Source: Dendrobium chrysotoxum (taxonomy: Eukaryota > Streptophyta > Magnoliopsida > Asparagales > Orchidaceae). From it: 64,000 bases of DNA. Location: assembly GCA_019925795.1 (NCBI GenBank), contig CM034300.1:32599591-32663590 (forward strand). The letters run 5' to 3'. Numbering within the stretch: position 1 is the stretch's first letter; each line of letters starts with the position of its first letter. The notes beneath the pieces are model-generated. The model ran no database searches and was not told where the DNA came from. It was given only the letters and a program-made list of their open reading frames with translations. Shown here one piece after another: positions 11,376 through 20,561 of the stretch. The position numbers and the translations under genes were made by a program.

Positions 11376-12048
11376 ATCGTCCTGAACGATAGTCACATCG
11401 TCCTGGACGATCAGGTAAAAATAGAAACCCTAATTAGGGCGACCAAGTTAAGAGGGTCTGATTAAGTAGATCATCCTGGACGATCTCTGGATCGTACAGG
11501 ACTATATGCTCAAATCAGCAATTCTCAGCCGCCAGATCAAGTTAGGCAAGTTCTTATTTTTAGATACTTGGTCTGATCGTCCCGGACGATACGTGTATCG
11601 TCCTGGACGATCAAGTACAATCATGCCTAATTTAACCTGGTAATTAAGGAAAGCAAGTTATTGTTCATTGATACGATCATATCATCTTAGACGATCGCAG
11701 GATCGTCCCGGACGATCATGATCGTCTAGTGCATTTCAGCTGTATGACCCGAACTGTGTTCAGGACGATTTGGGCAATTTTTGAGCTAATCGTACAGGAC
11801 GATAACTCTATCATCCTAGATGATCAAGTCATTTTTGAGTCGTCCAGCACAAGTTTCTCTGGACGACCCGAACTGTCTCCTGGACGATATTCCTCGATTT
11901 ACACTAATCATCCCGGACGATCGCAGGATCGTACGGAACGATATGAACAACTTTTTGAACTAATCGTCCAGAAGAGCCAAATCATCTAGACTGAATTAAC
12001 TGATTTGCACTAATCGTACAGGACGATTTATCGATCATCCTAGATGAT
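11376..12048. promoter_or_regulatory. Family A LTR paired-palindrome array
   Basis: Seven pairs of 15-bp palindromes, consensus ATCGTCCNGGACGAT. Pairs start at 11376, 11470, 11576, 11681, 11789, 11907 and 12013. In all seven the second unit begins 21 bases after the first, leaving a 6-base spacer of varying sequence. The pair-to-pair steps are 94, 106, 105, 108, 118 and 106. The array ends about 43 bases upstream of the LTR TATA-like box. Two dyads 21 bp apart lie on the same face of B-DNA. Binding by a dimeric protein is inference. Confidence 0.85.
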
Positions 12049-12090
12049 CTAGGCTGACCAGTTGAAATTTAGGGCTGGTTTTGAGCCCTC

Positions 12091-12099
12091 ATATAAAAG
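12091..12099 (+). promoter_or_regulatory. LTR TATA-like box, family A
   Basis: ATATAAAAG, preceded by TTGAGCCCTC. The same box and context occur in the other family A LTRs (complements at about 17591-17600 and 26503-26512). It lies directly downstream of the palindrome array and about 70 bases before the GA-rich leader, where a core promoter is expected. Confidence 0.65.
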
Positions 12100-12775
12100 A
12101 TCTTTTTCTTTGTTTAGAAAATATCTTTTGCCACTTTCCTGTTCAGAGAAACCCTAAGAGAGAGTTTGGGAGAGAGAGAAAGAGGATCTTGTGAGGGGGA
12201 GTTAGTGAGGGATTCACTAAGGTTGCTCCAAGCACGGATCAGAGTCGTCTTCTCCGCTCGTCGTCTGTCGTCTAGTTGGTGTTTGTCTTGGAAGGATCAT
12301 CGCAAGAAGATCCGGGTTCTTTGCCTGCTTCAGGTGGAAGCAAAAGGAGGTCGAAGGTTCTCTACCTGCTTCAGGAGGAAGCAAAAGCACGTCGGGTTCT
12401 CTGCCTCACCATGTGGTGAAAAGGAGGTTTTGTACAGGCTTCTCCGCCTTGCTGTGGGAGAAAAAGGAGAGACACTTTTGTTTAGTGCAATACCCGGAGG
12501 GGAGGCTCCGGGGAGTGGACGTAGGTCAAGTTGACCAAACCACTATAAAATCTGGTTTGCTTTTCTGATTCAGTTTTACATTTTACTTTTCTGATATTAA
12601 TGGCTTAGGTGATTATCTGTGATTGATCTTTTCATTCTTATTTACTTATTTCCGCTGCTAAGTATCGAAAAGATTGTCATTGTTGTCGTGAAATTTTTAA
12701 ATAACCAATTAACCCCCCCTCTGGGTTAGCCTTGGGACTAGTTCACTAGGGCTTAACATCCCTATCAAACTTTCA

Positions 12776-13021
12776 CATGTTTCATACAAACCTAGGAAGA
12801 AACACTATCACCCACGTAGATTAGTTAACCCTTTTCCTGGTGTTAGATATTTTTCTTATGACATGTTAGGACACATCTCCAACACCTGCACTGTTCACAG
12901 TAGTACACATTGGGTGTGGAGGCTCAAATTACCTGTTTCACAGCACAACACACATACATTGCATTCTTCTTTTCATAAGAAGGAACCCAAACCTGTTTGG
13001 GTTCCTAAATCTGACATTTGA
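12776..13021 (+). pseudogene. Copia gag, C-terminal fragment
   Basis: The frame gives YKPRKKHYHPRRLVNPFPG, a degenerate zinc knuckle and the end KPVWVPKSDI followed by TGA at 13019-13021 and a second TGA at 13022. It equals the end of the gag frame of the nested copy (23960-24200). The knuckle has lost its first two cysteines (YFSY for CFSC), though GHI..TC remains. Gag packages RNA in the virus-like particle in the cytoplasm. The fragment starts straight after the LTR end, so about 1.5 kb of gag and the leader are absent. Confidence 0.8.
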
Positions 13022-13032
13022 TGATTTTATAG

Positions 13033-16000
13033 GTGTGCTCTCACACAAGACCTCGTGAGAGCATGTGGTACCTGGACAATATATGTTCAAGACACTTGAC
13101 TGGAGATGCAAATCAATTCATTTCGCTGGAGTCCAGGGCTGGAGGCAAGGTTACACTTGGAGACAAGACCACCAGGAGGGTGGTAGGAGCAGGTATAATT
13201 GGTGATTCAAAGAATTTCTTGATTGATAATATTTTACTTGTAGATGGATTGAAACACAACCTGCTGAGCATCAGTCAACTCTGTAACAAAGGATACAACA
13301 TCAAATTCCTTCCCACTTTCTATATTTTAAGCTTAAATGGAAAAATTATTTTGTAGGGACAAAGGATCAACAATGTCTACATGCTGGATGTAAGTTACTT
13401 TAAAGCTGATAATTCAATTTGCTTAAAAACTACTGCTGATGAGTCTTTATTGTGGCACAGAAGATTATGTCATTCCAGTATGAAAACCCTTAGAAGAGTC
13501 ACCCAAAAGGACTTAGTTAGAGGTGTCCCCATGCTTAAGTTCACTAAGGACCACCTATGTGATGCCTGTCAATTAGGGAAGCAAGTCCAGTCCTCCTTTC
13601 ACTCTATTAAGGACATTAGCACCTCTAGAACTTTAGAAGTCCTTCACATGGATCTCTTTGGACCCATTAGCACTACCAGCTTAGGGGGGAAAGTCTATGG
13701 TTTTGTGATTGTTGATGATTACTCGAGCTTCACATGGATTAAATTTCTGTCACATAAATTTGAGTCATTTGATGAATTTAAGTCCTTCTCCACTTGGATT
13801 CAGAGGAAGTTAGGTTGTGAGATGTTGACATTCATAGTGATCATGATGGAGAGTTTGAAAATGTGAAGTTTGGAACTTTCTATGAGGAGCAAGGGATTAG
13901 TCACAATTTTTCAGCTCCTAGGACCCCTCAGTAGAATGGGGTAGCTGAAAGGAAGAACAGGACCTTAAAGGAAGCTACTAGAGCCATGCTTGCTAAGTAT
14001 TCACTTCTAAAATACTTTTGGGCTGAAGTGATGAACACTGCCTATTATGTGTTGAATAGGGTGAATGTTAGAACCAATCTGAACAAGACACCTTATGAGA
14101 TCATTAAGGGTAGAACTTCAAACCTATCACACCTCCATGTCTTTGGCTGTAAGGTTTTCTTTCCGAACAATGGGAAATCATCCTTAGAAAAGTTTGACCC
14201 CAAATCTGATGGAGTGTTCTTAGGCTATTCTAGTGTGGGGAAATCCTTTAGGGTGTTTAATAAGAGGACTTTGGTGGTGGAAGAGGTAACTCATGTGGTG
14301 TTTGATGAATCTGATCCTAAGGAGACTAAAGTTGAGGAAGAAGAAGAAGAAGTAGGGGAGATTACCCAAAGGGTTAAAAATACAAATCTGGAGGAAAGGG
14401 TAGAACCTCAAAACACTTTGCCTAGATATTGGAGATATTCTTCGAGTCATCCTAAAGAACTGATCTTAGGATACCCTTCTGAATGTGTTAGAACTAGGCA
14501 TGGACTTAGGAAGGAAGTAAACCACTCTGCCTTTATCTCAATGACTGAACCCACCAACATCAATCAAGCCCTTTTTTATGAGTTTTGGATCTTAGCTATA
14601 CAAGAGGAATTGAATCAATTTGTAAGGAACGATGATTGGGAGTTAGTAGAAAGACCTAGGAATCAAAGTATAGTGGGAACCAAGTGGGTCTTTAAGAATA
14701 AGATGAATGATTCTGGTGTGGTGGTTAGGAATAAGGCAAGATTCATGGCTAAGGGGGACAATTAGATTGAAGGGATTGAATTTGATGAGACCTTTGCCCC
14801 TGTAGCTAGATTGGAAGCTATTAGGGTGCTACTAGTCTTTGCCTGTTCTAAGTGATTTAAGCTGTTTCAAATGGATGTCAAGAGTGCCTTTTTAAATGGG
14901 GTAATAAAAGAGGATATTTTTATAAAACAACCCCCAGGTTTTGAGAATTCCTAATATCCAAATCATGTTTATAAATTAAAAAAGGCCTTATATGGATTGA
15001 AACAGGCACCTCGAGCTTGGTATGAGAGGCTTAACACATTTCTGTTAGAAAGAGAGTTTGTTAAGGGGAGCGTAGACACCACCCTTTTTCTGAGGAGAAT
15101 AGGGGATGATTTACTCATTATCCAGATCTATATTGATGATATACTTTTTGGATCTTCTGATAAAAGTTTATGTGATGATTTTTTTAAAATAATGAGTAAA
15201 GAGTTTTAGATGAGTATGATGGGAGAATTGTCCTACTTTTTGAGGTTTAGCATAAGGCAACTGGATGATGGAACCTTTCTCAATCAATCTAAATACACTA
15301 AGGACATTTTAAAGAAATATAAAATGGATAAAGCCAAGCCAATCAACACTCCCATGAGCTCCTCTGTTCAGTTATATAAGGATTCAAGTGGAAAGTCTAT
15401 TGATCAGAAGAAGTATAGAGGAATAATTTGATCACTGCTTTACATGTTGGCTGGCCGACCTGATATTATGTTTAGTGTTTATCTTTGTGCTAGGTTTCAA
15501 GATGATCCTAAAGAGTCCCACCTGACTGCTATTAAGAGAATTCTTAGATATCTTTTAGGGACCCCAAACGTAGGAATCTGGTACCCTAGGCACAACACCT
15601 CTTTTGAGATTATTAGATATTCTTATTCTAACTTTGTAGGGTGTAGGGTGGATAGAAAAAGCACTTCTGGAACTTGTCAATTCATAGGACAGTCATTAGT
15701 CTCTTGGTCCAATAGAAAATAAAACTTAGTTGTACTTTTCACTGCTGAAGCTGAGTACATTGCCTTAGAAAGTTGTGTGGCCCAAGTCCTTTGGTTGAAG
15801 CAATAAGTTTTAGATTTAGGATTACCTGTGGGCATAATTTATATTCTAGGTGATTATACTAGTGCCAAATATTTTTCTAAGAATCCAATCCAATATTCTA
15901 GAACCAAACACATTGATATGAGGCATCACTTCATTAGGTACCATGTTACAAAAGGGGCCATTGAGCTACATCATGTAGCAACTTAAAATCAGCTGGCTGA

Positions 16001-16079
16001 TATATTTATTAAATCACTGGCCATTGACTCATTCAGCATTTTGAGGACCAGATTAGGTGTGATTGACATAAATTCTTGA
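13033..16079 (+). pseudogene. Copia pol (protease, integrase, RT, RNase H), broken
   Basis: Order is protease, integrase, RT, RNase H, the Ty1/copia order. Protease: WYLDNICSRHLTGD, with the catalytic DSG changed to DNI. Zinc-binding part of integrase: LWHRRLCH and LCDAC. Integrase core: HMDLFGP keeps the first Asp, but a frameshift near 13835 destroys the second catalytic block. RT: GTKWVFKNK, QMDVKSAFLNG, ALYGLKQAPRAWYERL and the active site YIDDILFGSS, intact. RNase H: the ARFQDDPKESH, GCRVDRKSTSGTCQFIG and TAEAEYIALESC blocks. Stops occur at 14763, near 14854, 14953, 15207, 15429, 15719 and later, so the copy is dead. It ends at TGA 16077-16079. It is the most complete copy of the integrase-RT linker in the window. 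Confidence 0.9.
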
Positions 16080-16909
16080 TTCAGATGACTACTGATTTCT
16101 GATTTGTCTATTTTTCATTCTTTTTCTATTAGTAAGTTGTTTGATTTGATTTTCTATTTCCTGTTGGTTTTTGTTTTTCTGTTTATTTTCATTTTAGTCT
16201 TGTTGTTAGTTTGATTCGAGTATTTATTTTGATGAGATTTCCTACTTATTTTTTCTTACTATTTTATTCCTTTCAAAATTCGATCACTGCTCACTACTGC
16301 TGATAAACTGGATTTCTGACTAAAAATTTTGCCTTATTTTTTGGTTTAGAAGCTTGTAAGCAGTGATTGATTCCACTGGATCTATTAAAGGGAGGAAACA
16401 CTGATGATCGTTTCTCTTCCTCTAACTCCTATAATGATGTATTATTTCTTTTGGATAAAAGTCTTCTTCAAAATTAAAAAGTTATTTTTGAAATAGAGAT
16501 GTATTTTATCTTCCTATAGTAATCTACCTCATATGAATAGTGTTTTCAAAGTTTTGAGTCATTATTATGATTTTCTGAACCAAGTGATTGCACTTATCAT
16601 ATGATGTATGGTTTTTATTTTGTGAATTACTCTTCGTTACTATAAAGAGTGAGCTTTATCGTCTCTTATGTCTGGAAGGTAATTTCACAGCTGAGATTTT
16701 TTAACTATTTTGAGAGGGAGAAAGCTTACAAAAGATGCTCAAAGAGCGCCAAAATGAAAAGAGACACAAAAATAGCCCAAACTAAAAAGATGCGCAATGT
16801 CCCCAAAAATTGAAAGAATACACAAAGTGTATCAAAAATCAAAAGATGCACAAAGCGCCAAACAAATTGAAAAAGAGGCACAAAATGAGCCCACGAAGAA
16901 ATAGGCTTT
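16080..16909 (+). other. Family A 3' segment, first part
   Basis: Pyrimidine-rich, TGATT-rich sequence after pol, colinear with 9660-10500 and with the complement of 21100-21880. It has the microrepeat module GATGCNCAAAGCGCCAAA..AAAGAGGCACAAAATGAGCCCA three times (16735-16900). It is interrupted at 16909 by the nested element and resumes at 27467. No coding potential. Confidence 0.7.
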
Positions 16910-18546
16910 TGAAAGTTCGATAGGGATGTTAAGCACTGGTGAACTAGTCCCGAGGCTAACCAAGAGGGGGGGTGAATTGGTTATTTAAAATTTCACGACA
17001 ACAATAAAATCTTTTCGATACTGAGCAGCGGAAACAAGTAAAAAGAATGAAAAGATTAATCATAGATATTCACCCAAGCAGTTAATATCAGAAAAGTAAA
17101 GTGCAAAATTGAATCAGAAAAGCAAACCAGATTTTATAGTGGTTCAGTCAACTTGACCTACGTCCACTCCCCGGAGCCTCCCCTTTGGGTATTGCACTAA
17201 AGAAAAGTGTCTCTCCTTTTACTCCCACAGCAAGGCGGAGAAGCCTATACAAAACCTCCTTTTCACCACACGGTGAGGCAGAGAACCAGACATCCTTTTG
17301 CTTCCTCCTAAAGCAGGCAGAGAACCTTCGACCTCCTTTTGCTTCCACCTGAAGCGGGCAGAGAACCCGGATTTTCTTGCGATGATCCTTCCAAGATGAA
17401 CACCAACTAGATGACAGACGACGAGCGAAGGAGACGACACTGATCCGTGCTTGGAGCAACCTTAATGAATCCCTCACTAACTCCCCCTCACAAGATTCCT
17501 CTCTCTCTCTCTCCCAAACTCTCTCTCTCTCTCTAAGGTTTCTCTGGACTGGAAAGTGGCAAAAAAAATTTTCTAAACAAAGAAAAAGATCTTTTATATG
17601 AGGGCTCAAAACCAGCCCTAAATCTCAACTGGTCAGCCTAGATCGTCCAGGAAGATCTATATATCATCCTGTACGATCAGTTCAAAATAAACTGATTCAG
17701 TCTGGACGATTTGGCTCTTCTGGATGTTTAGTTTAAAAAGTTGATCATATCGTCTCCGGGACGATTAGTGTAAATTGAGGAATATCGTCCAGGAGACAGT
17801 TCGGGTCGTCCAGAGAAACTTGTGCTAGACGACTCAAAAATGACTTGATGGACCAGGACGATAGGTATATCGTCCTGTTCGATTAGTTCAAAAAGTCCCC
17901 AAATCATCCTGAACACAGTTCGGGTCGTACAGCTGAAATGTACTAGACGATCATGATTGTCCGGGATGATCCTGCGATCGTCCAGGACGACATGATCGTA
18001 TCAATCAACAATAACTTGCTTTTCTTAATTACCAGGTTAAATTAGGCATGATTGTACTTGATCATCCAGGATGATACACGTATCGTCCGGGACGATCAGG
18101 CCAAATATCCAAAAATAAGAACTTGCCTAACTTGATCTGGTGGCTAAAAAATTTCTGATTTGAGCATATCGTCCCGTACGATCCAAGGATCGTCCAGGTC
18201 GATCTGCTTAATCAGACCCTCTTAACTTGGTCGCCCTAATTGGTGTTTCTATTTTTACCTGATTGTCCAGGACGATGTGACTATCGTCCAGGACGATCTG
18301 AACAAAAACTTGAACAGAAACTCTAATTCACTCAAGCTCTCCCTATGAATGTGTGTGTGCAAGGTTACTTAGCTAGGGGATCAGTTACATTACAATTGAC
18401 TCAAAAAAAAAAATTATATATTTGACACACTTGGACCCGATCTTGAGTTGGCTTGATTTGCTCGTGATCTTATGTGCCTGAAACGGGTTAGCAAAGCAAA
18501 ATACAATAGATACATATTTGTCATCATCAAAACCAAATTTGCAACA
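16910..18546 (-). repeat. 3' LTR of nested copia family A element
   Basis: 1637 bp, very similar to 25827-27466. The palindrome array occupies 17642-18297: pairs start at 17642, 17848, 17956, 18061, 18168 and 18262, with one disturbed unit near 17746. Spacers are 6 bases in every intact pair. The TATA-like box is the complement of 17591-17600. The R/U5 part has CT repeats (17500-17535 on the plus strand), the tandem CTTCAGG units and the conserved TTGACCTACGTCCACTCCCC block (17151-17170). Confidence 0.9.
17642..18297. promoter_or_regulatory. Paired-palindrome array in 3' LTR of nested element
   Basis: Same consensus as the array at 11376-12048. Steps between pair starts are about 104, 102, 108, 105, 107 and 94, mirroring the other LTR. 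The final pair (18262 and 18283) is nearly perfect. Decay is mostly CG to CA or TG. Confidence 0.8.
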
Positions 18547-18807
18547 ATCTCCTCCTTTTTGATGATGGAAAACATTTATGCAGTAGTTTGAAAATAAAAA
18601 TGACTAGGAAATCGAAAAACAAATATTTTTTTTAAAATTTCATTTAACAATCAAACTAATACAGGACACATAACACCTAACAAACCCAAAAATGACTACA
18701 ACTGACTCCCCCTTTTGACATCACAAAAAGGAGGAGGAAAAATAGAAAATACTGAAACATCAGTACGAAAATAGAAAAGAAAACAAGTACAATACAGACA
18801 ACTAGAA
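18547..18807 (-). other. Family A 3' UTR with duplicated polypurine tract
   Basis: In element sense a tract AAAAGGGGGAG next to GATGTC lies at 18706-18716, and a second, AAAAAGGAGGAGAT next to CATCATC, abuts the LTR at 18547-18560. Only the second can prime at the LTR edge. The distance between them, about 150 bases, is kept in the copy at 10936-11124. Confidence 0.65.
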
Positions 18808-19941
18808 CTAAGGCGGATCCTGATCGGAAGAAGGAGGTGGCGGTGGTGGGTTGAAGTAAGTGTGAATGTCCTGAAAGTGGGCTCCAATCCAGGCGATGTC
18901 CTGGTCATGCTGTTGTTGCTACTACGTAGCATAGTCAGTGAAGCGCTGGATGTCCTCGATGTGCCGCTGCTCCTGGGTAGCCACATAAGAGTCAAATCTG
19001 GCCTCCCACTGATCGAAGCGCTGCACCAGGTGGTCAAAGGGAAAGGCAATGCGAAGGGGAGCAGGTGCATCTGGTGCAGCAGGAACTGAAACTGCCTCTT
19101 CCTCCTCTTCCTCAACATCCGGGGCGGGCTCCGGATGTAGTCGGGTGCTGTGTAGGACATGGAAGGCATTATTGGTGAGGAAGGAAGGAGGAACATCTGG
19201 AGCTACGAGATAGTGCAAGTCATATTTGGTTTCGAGGGCATAGGCAATGAGATGTCCTAAGGCTAGATTTGGACGACGGCAATGACCTTGATCCCGAATA
19301 GTGGTGAGGTGCTCGAGGTACCGGATAATAAGGTTGGTGGCATTAAATTCCCTATGGGCCAGGATGTTGTAGGTGGTCAAGGATAGGAGTGGGGTGATGT
19401 GAATTTGATCCCCCGCCTTTGGAATGACGGAGGAATGAAGAATATGCTGAATAGTCTGGGCATCCTTAAGAAGTGTGGTACAAGCATTATCATGATAAGG
19501 GGCATTTGTATTGCGAAGGAAATGATTGGTGACACTCCAATCATAGTCTGGGTCGGTGATAAGGGTGTGGAGTTTGTCGCCAGTGACGGAGAGTTGGAGA
19601 ATGTTATGAAAGTCCTGGTAAGTGAGTTCGACGGTTCGCTGATTTATATAAGATCAGAGGGTGGAATAATCAGCCGAAATTTGTAAGTTCGCAAAGAAAA
19701 CGTGAAGAAGTTCCTACCTAAGCGGAAAGGCGAGAGTCATGATGAAAGTGTAGGAGGTGTGTGCGAAGAGGTCAAGGACAGGATAAGTGAGAGTGTGGGG
19801 ATTTACAATTTTTGACGGTGTGATCCCCACTTCATAATATCGCTCGTAGGCAGCCTGATCGGCTGCATTTGGGAAGCGAGGACCGACATGTCCCCGGGAG
19901 GAACTGGCACCCTTTTAACGGGAACATTTTCCACCAGCCAT
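18808..19941 (-). pseudogene. Family A ORF3: Transposase_32-like protein gene downstream of pol
   Basis: A single frame of 378 codons from ATG at 19939-19941 to TAG at 18808-18810, interrupted only by in-frame stops (after CSR, PLR and STL, and two adjacent at 18919-18924); each could arise by one C-to-T or G-to-A change. Features in order: N-terminal third with ADQAAYERYYEVGITPSK and LAFPLR..LLHVFFANL; middle with VELTYQDFHNILQLSVTG and ILHSSVIPKAGDQIH; an IIRYLEHL..LALGHLIAYALE segment; an acidic E-run and P/A-rich linker; Q-rich stretch; C-terminus DIAWIGAHF..YFNPPPPPP..DQDPP. The first two thirds resemble the plant 'putative transposon protein' (Transposase_32) family by pattern. It is not an envelope protein: no signal or membrane segment is seen. 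Role unknown. Confidence 0.65.
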
Positions 19942-20012
19942 TAGGAATCACAGGTGTAAGGAACTAGAAGGAGAGTGGAAGAGAAAGGTGTGGAAAATCC
20001 TTAAGAAAACTA

Positions 20013-20024
20013 CTGTTTATATAG
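20013..20024 (-). promoter_or_regulatory. Internal TATA-like box for ORF3
   Basis: Reads CTATATAAACAG in element sense. It is about 72 bases upstream of the ORF3 start codon and about 20 bases downstream of the internal palindrome array. The intervening leader is pyrimidine-rich (CACACCTTTCTCTTCC), typical of a plant 5' UTR. This suggests a second transcription unit inside the element. Confidence 0.6.
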
Positions 20025-20035
20025 AAAATGGCCTG

Positions 20036-20561
20036 CTTGTCCCATACGATCCCGACATCGTCCGGGACGATATGGGTATTTATGACGTCCTGGACGATTG
20101 GTCAAAAAGGCGGTCCGATCGTCCAGGATGATCAGAGATCATCCGGGATGATTAGACACAGGCGATCGTCCCGAGGAGTCAGGCTGGACGACCGTTGACG
20201 AAAAGTTATCATCCAGGACAATTATATGGATCGTCCCGGACGATATGCAATAAGTGTGTCAGACGGGCCGAATTCAAATCGTCCAGTGGCTGACAAGTGG
20301 ATCGTCCAGGATGATGAAGTGGATCATCCAGGACGATGGATAATAATTGGTGCAATGCCAGCCGTTTGATCAGATTAGGAAGATATGGATCATATCGTCC
20401 AAGACGATGTAGGGATCGTCCAGGACGATCACCAATAATTAGAGTTTTTCAGTAGCAGGAGTAGTGTGGGGACAGTTTTGAATGAATCGTCCAGGACGAT
20501 GTTGGGATCGTCCAGGATGAAGAGGATCGTCCAGGACGATCAGGGTATCGTCTAGGATGAT
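20036..20561. promoter_or_regulatory. Family A internal palindrome array upstream of ORF3
   Basis: Six groups of ATCGTCCNGGACGAT palindromes. Pair starts are 20036, 20118, 20208, 20301, 20394 and 20486, with an extra pair at 20526. Steps are 82, 90, 93, 93 and 92. Spacers within pairs are mostly 6 (range 4-7). Several units are perfect, for example 20415-20429 and 20526-20540. It lies outside the LTRs, between pol and ORF3. Confidence 0.85.

Larger units (their letters stand above)
11125..12775 (+). repeat. Copia family A LTR, complete
   Basis: Starts TGTTGCAAATCTGG directly after the purine tract and ends CTATCAAACTTTCA. Its 1651 bp agree with the two other complete family A LTRs (1637 and 1640). 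Internal order: start block, palindrome array (11376-12048), TATA-like box ATATAAAAG (12091-12099), GA-rich leader (12157-12190), tandem GGTTCTCTGCCTGCTTCAGG units (about 12310-12420), a GC hairpin CCCGGAG..CTCCGGG (12492-12511), and an end block with GGTTAGCC. After the LTR there is no primer-binding site; internal gag sequence follows at once. A 122-codon open frame in the leader is shared by other copies but I do not call it a gene. Confidence 0.9.

Noticed and set aside
11729..11989. Open frame of 86 codons in the LTR
   Set aside because: It is a translation of the palindrome array (repeated words such as LIVQDD and IILDDQ) and has mirror frames on the other strand; no sign of coding.
11376..12048. 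Rho-independent terminators or hairpin RNA genes
   Set aside because: The dyads are 15 bp without a loop or T-run and are repeated in upstream promoter position; DNA sites fit better.
12166..12534. Open frame of 122 codons in the family A LTR leader, with counterparts at 17148-17609, 26065-26394 and 29058-29309
   Set aside because: Shared because the DNA is shared; the sequence is simple, G+C-biased and repetitive and there is no known domain. Kept only as a remark under the LTR and repeat findings.
18862..19089. Plus-strand frame of 75 codons and a second minus-strand frame at 18696-19196
   Set aside because: Both are shadows of ORF3; only the frame 19941-18808 is shared in wording with family B.
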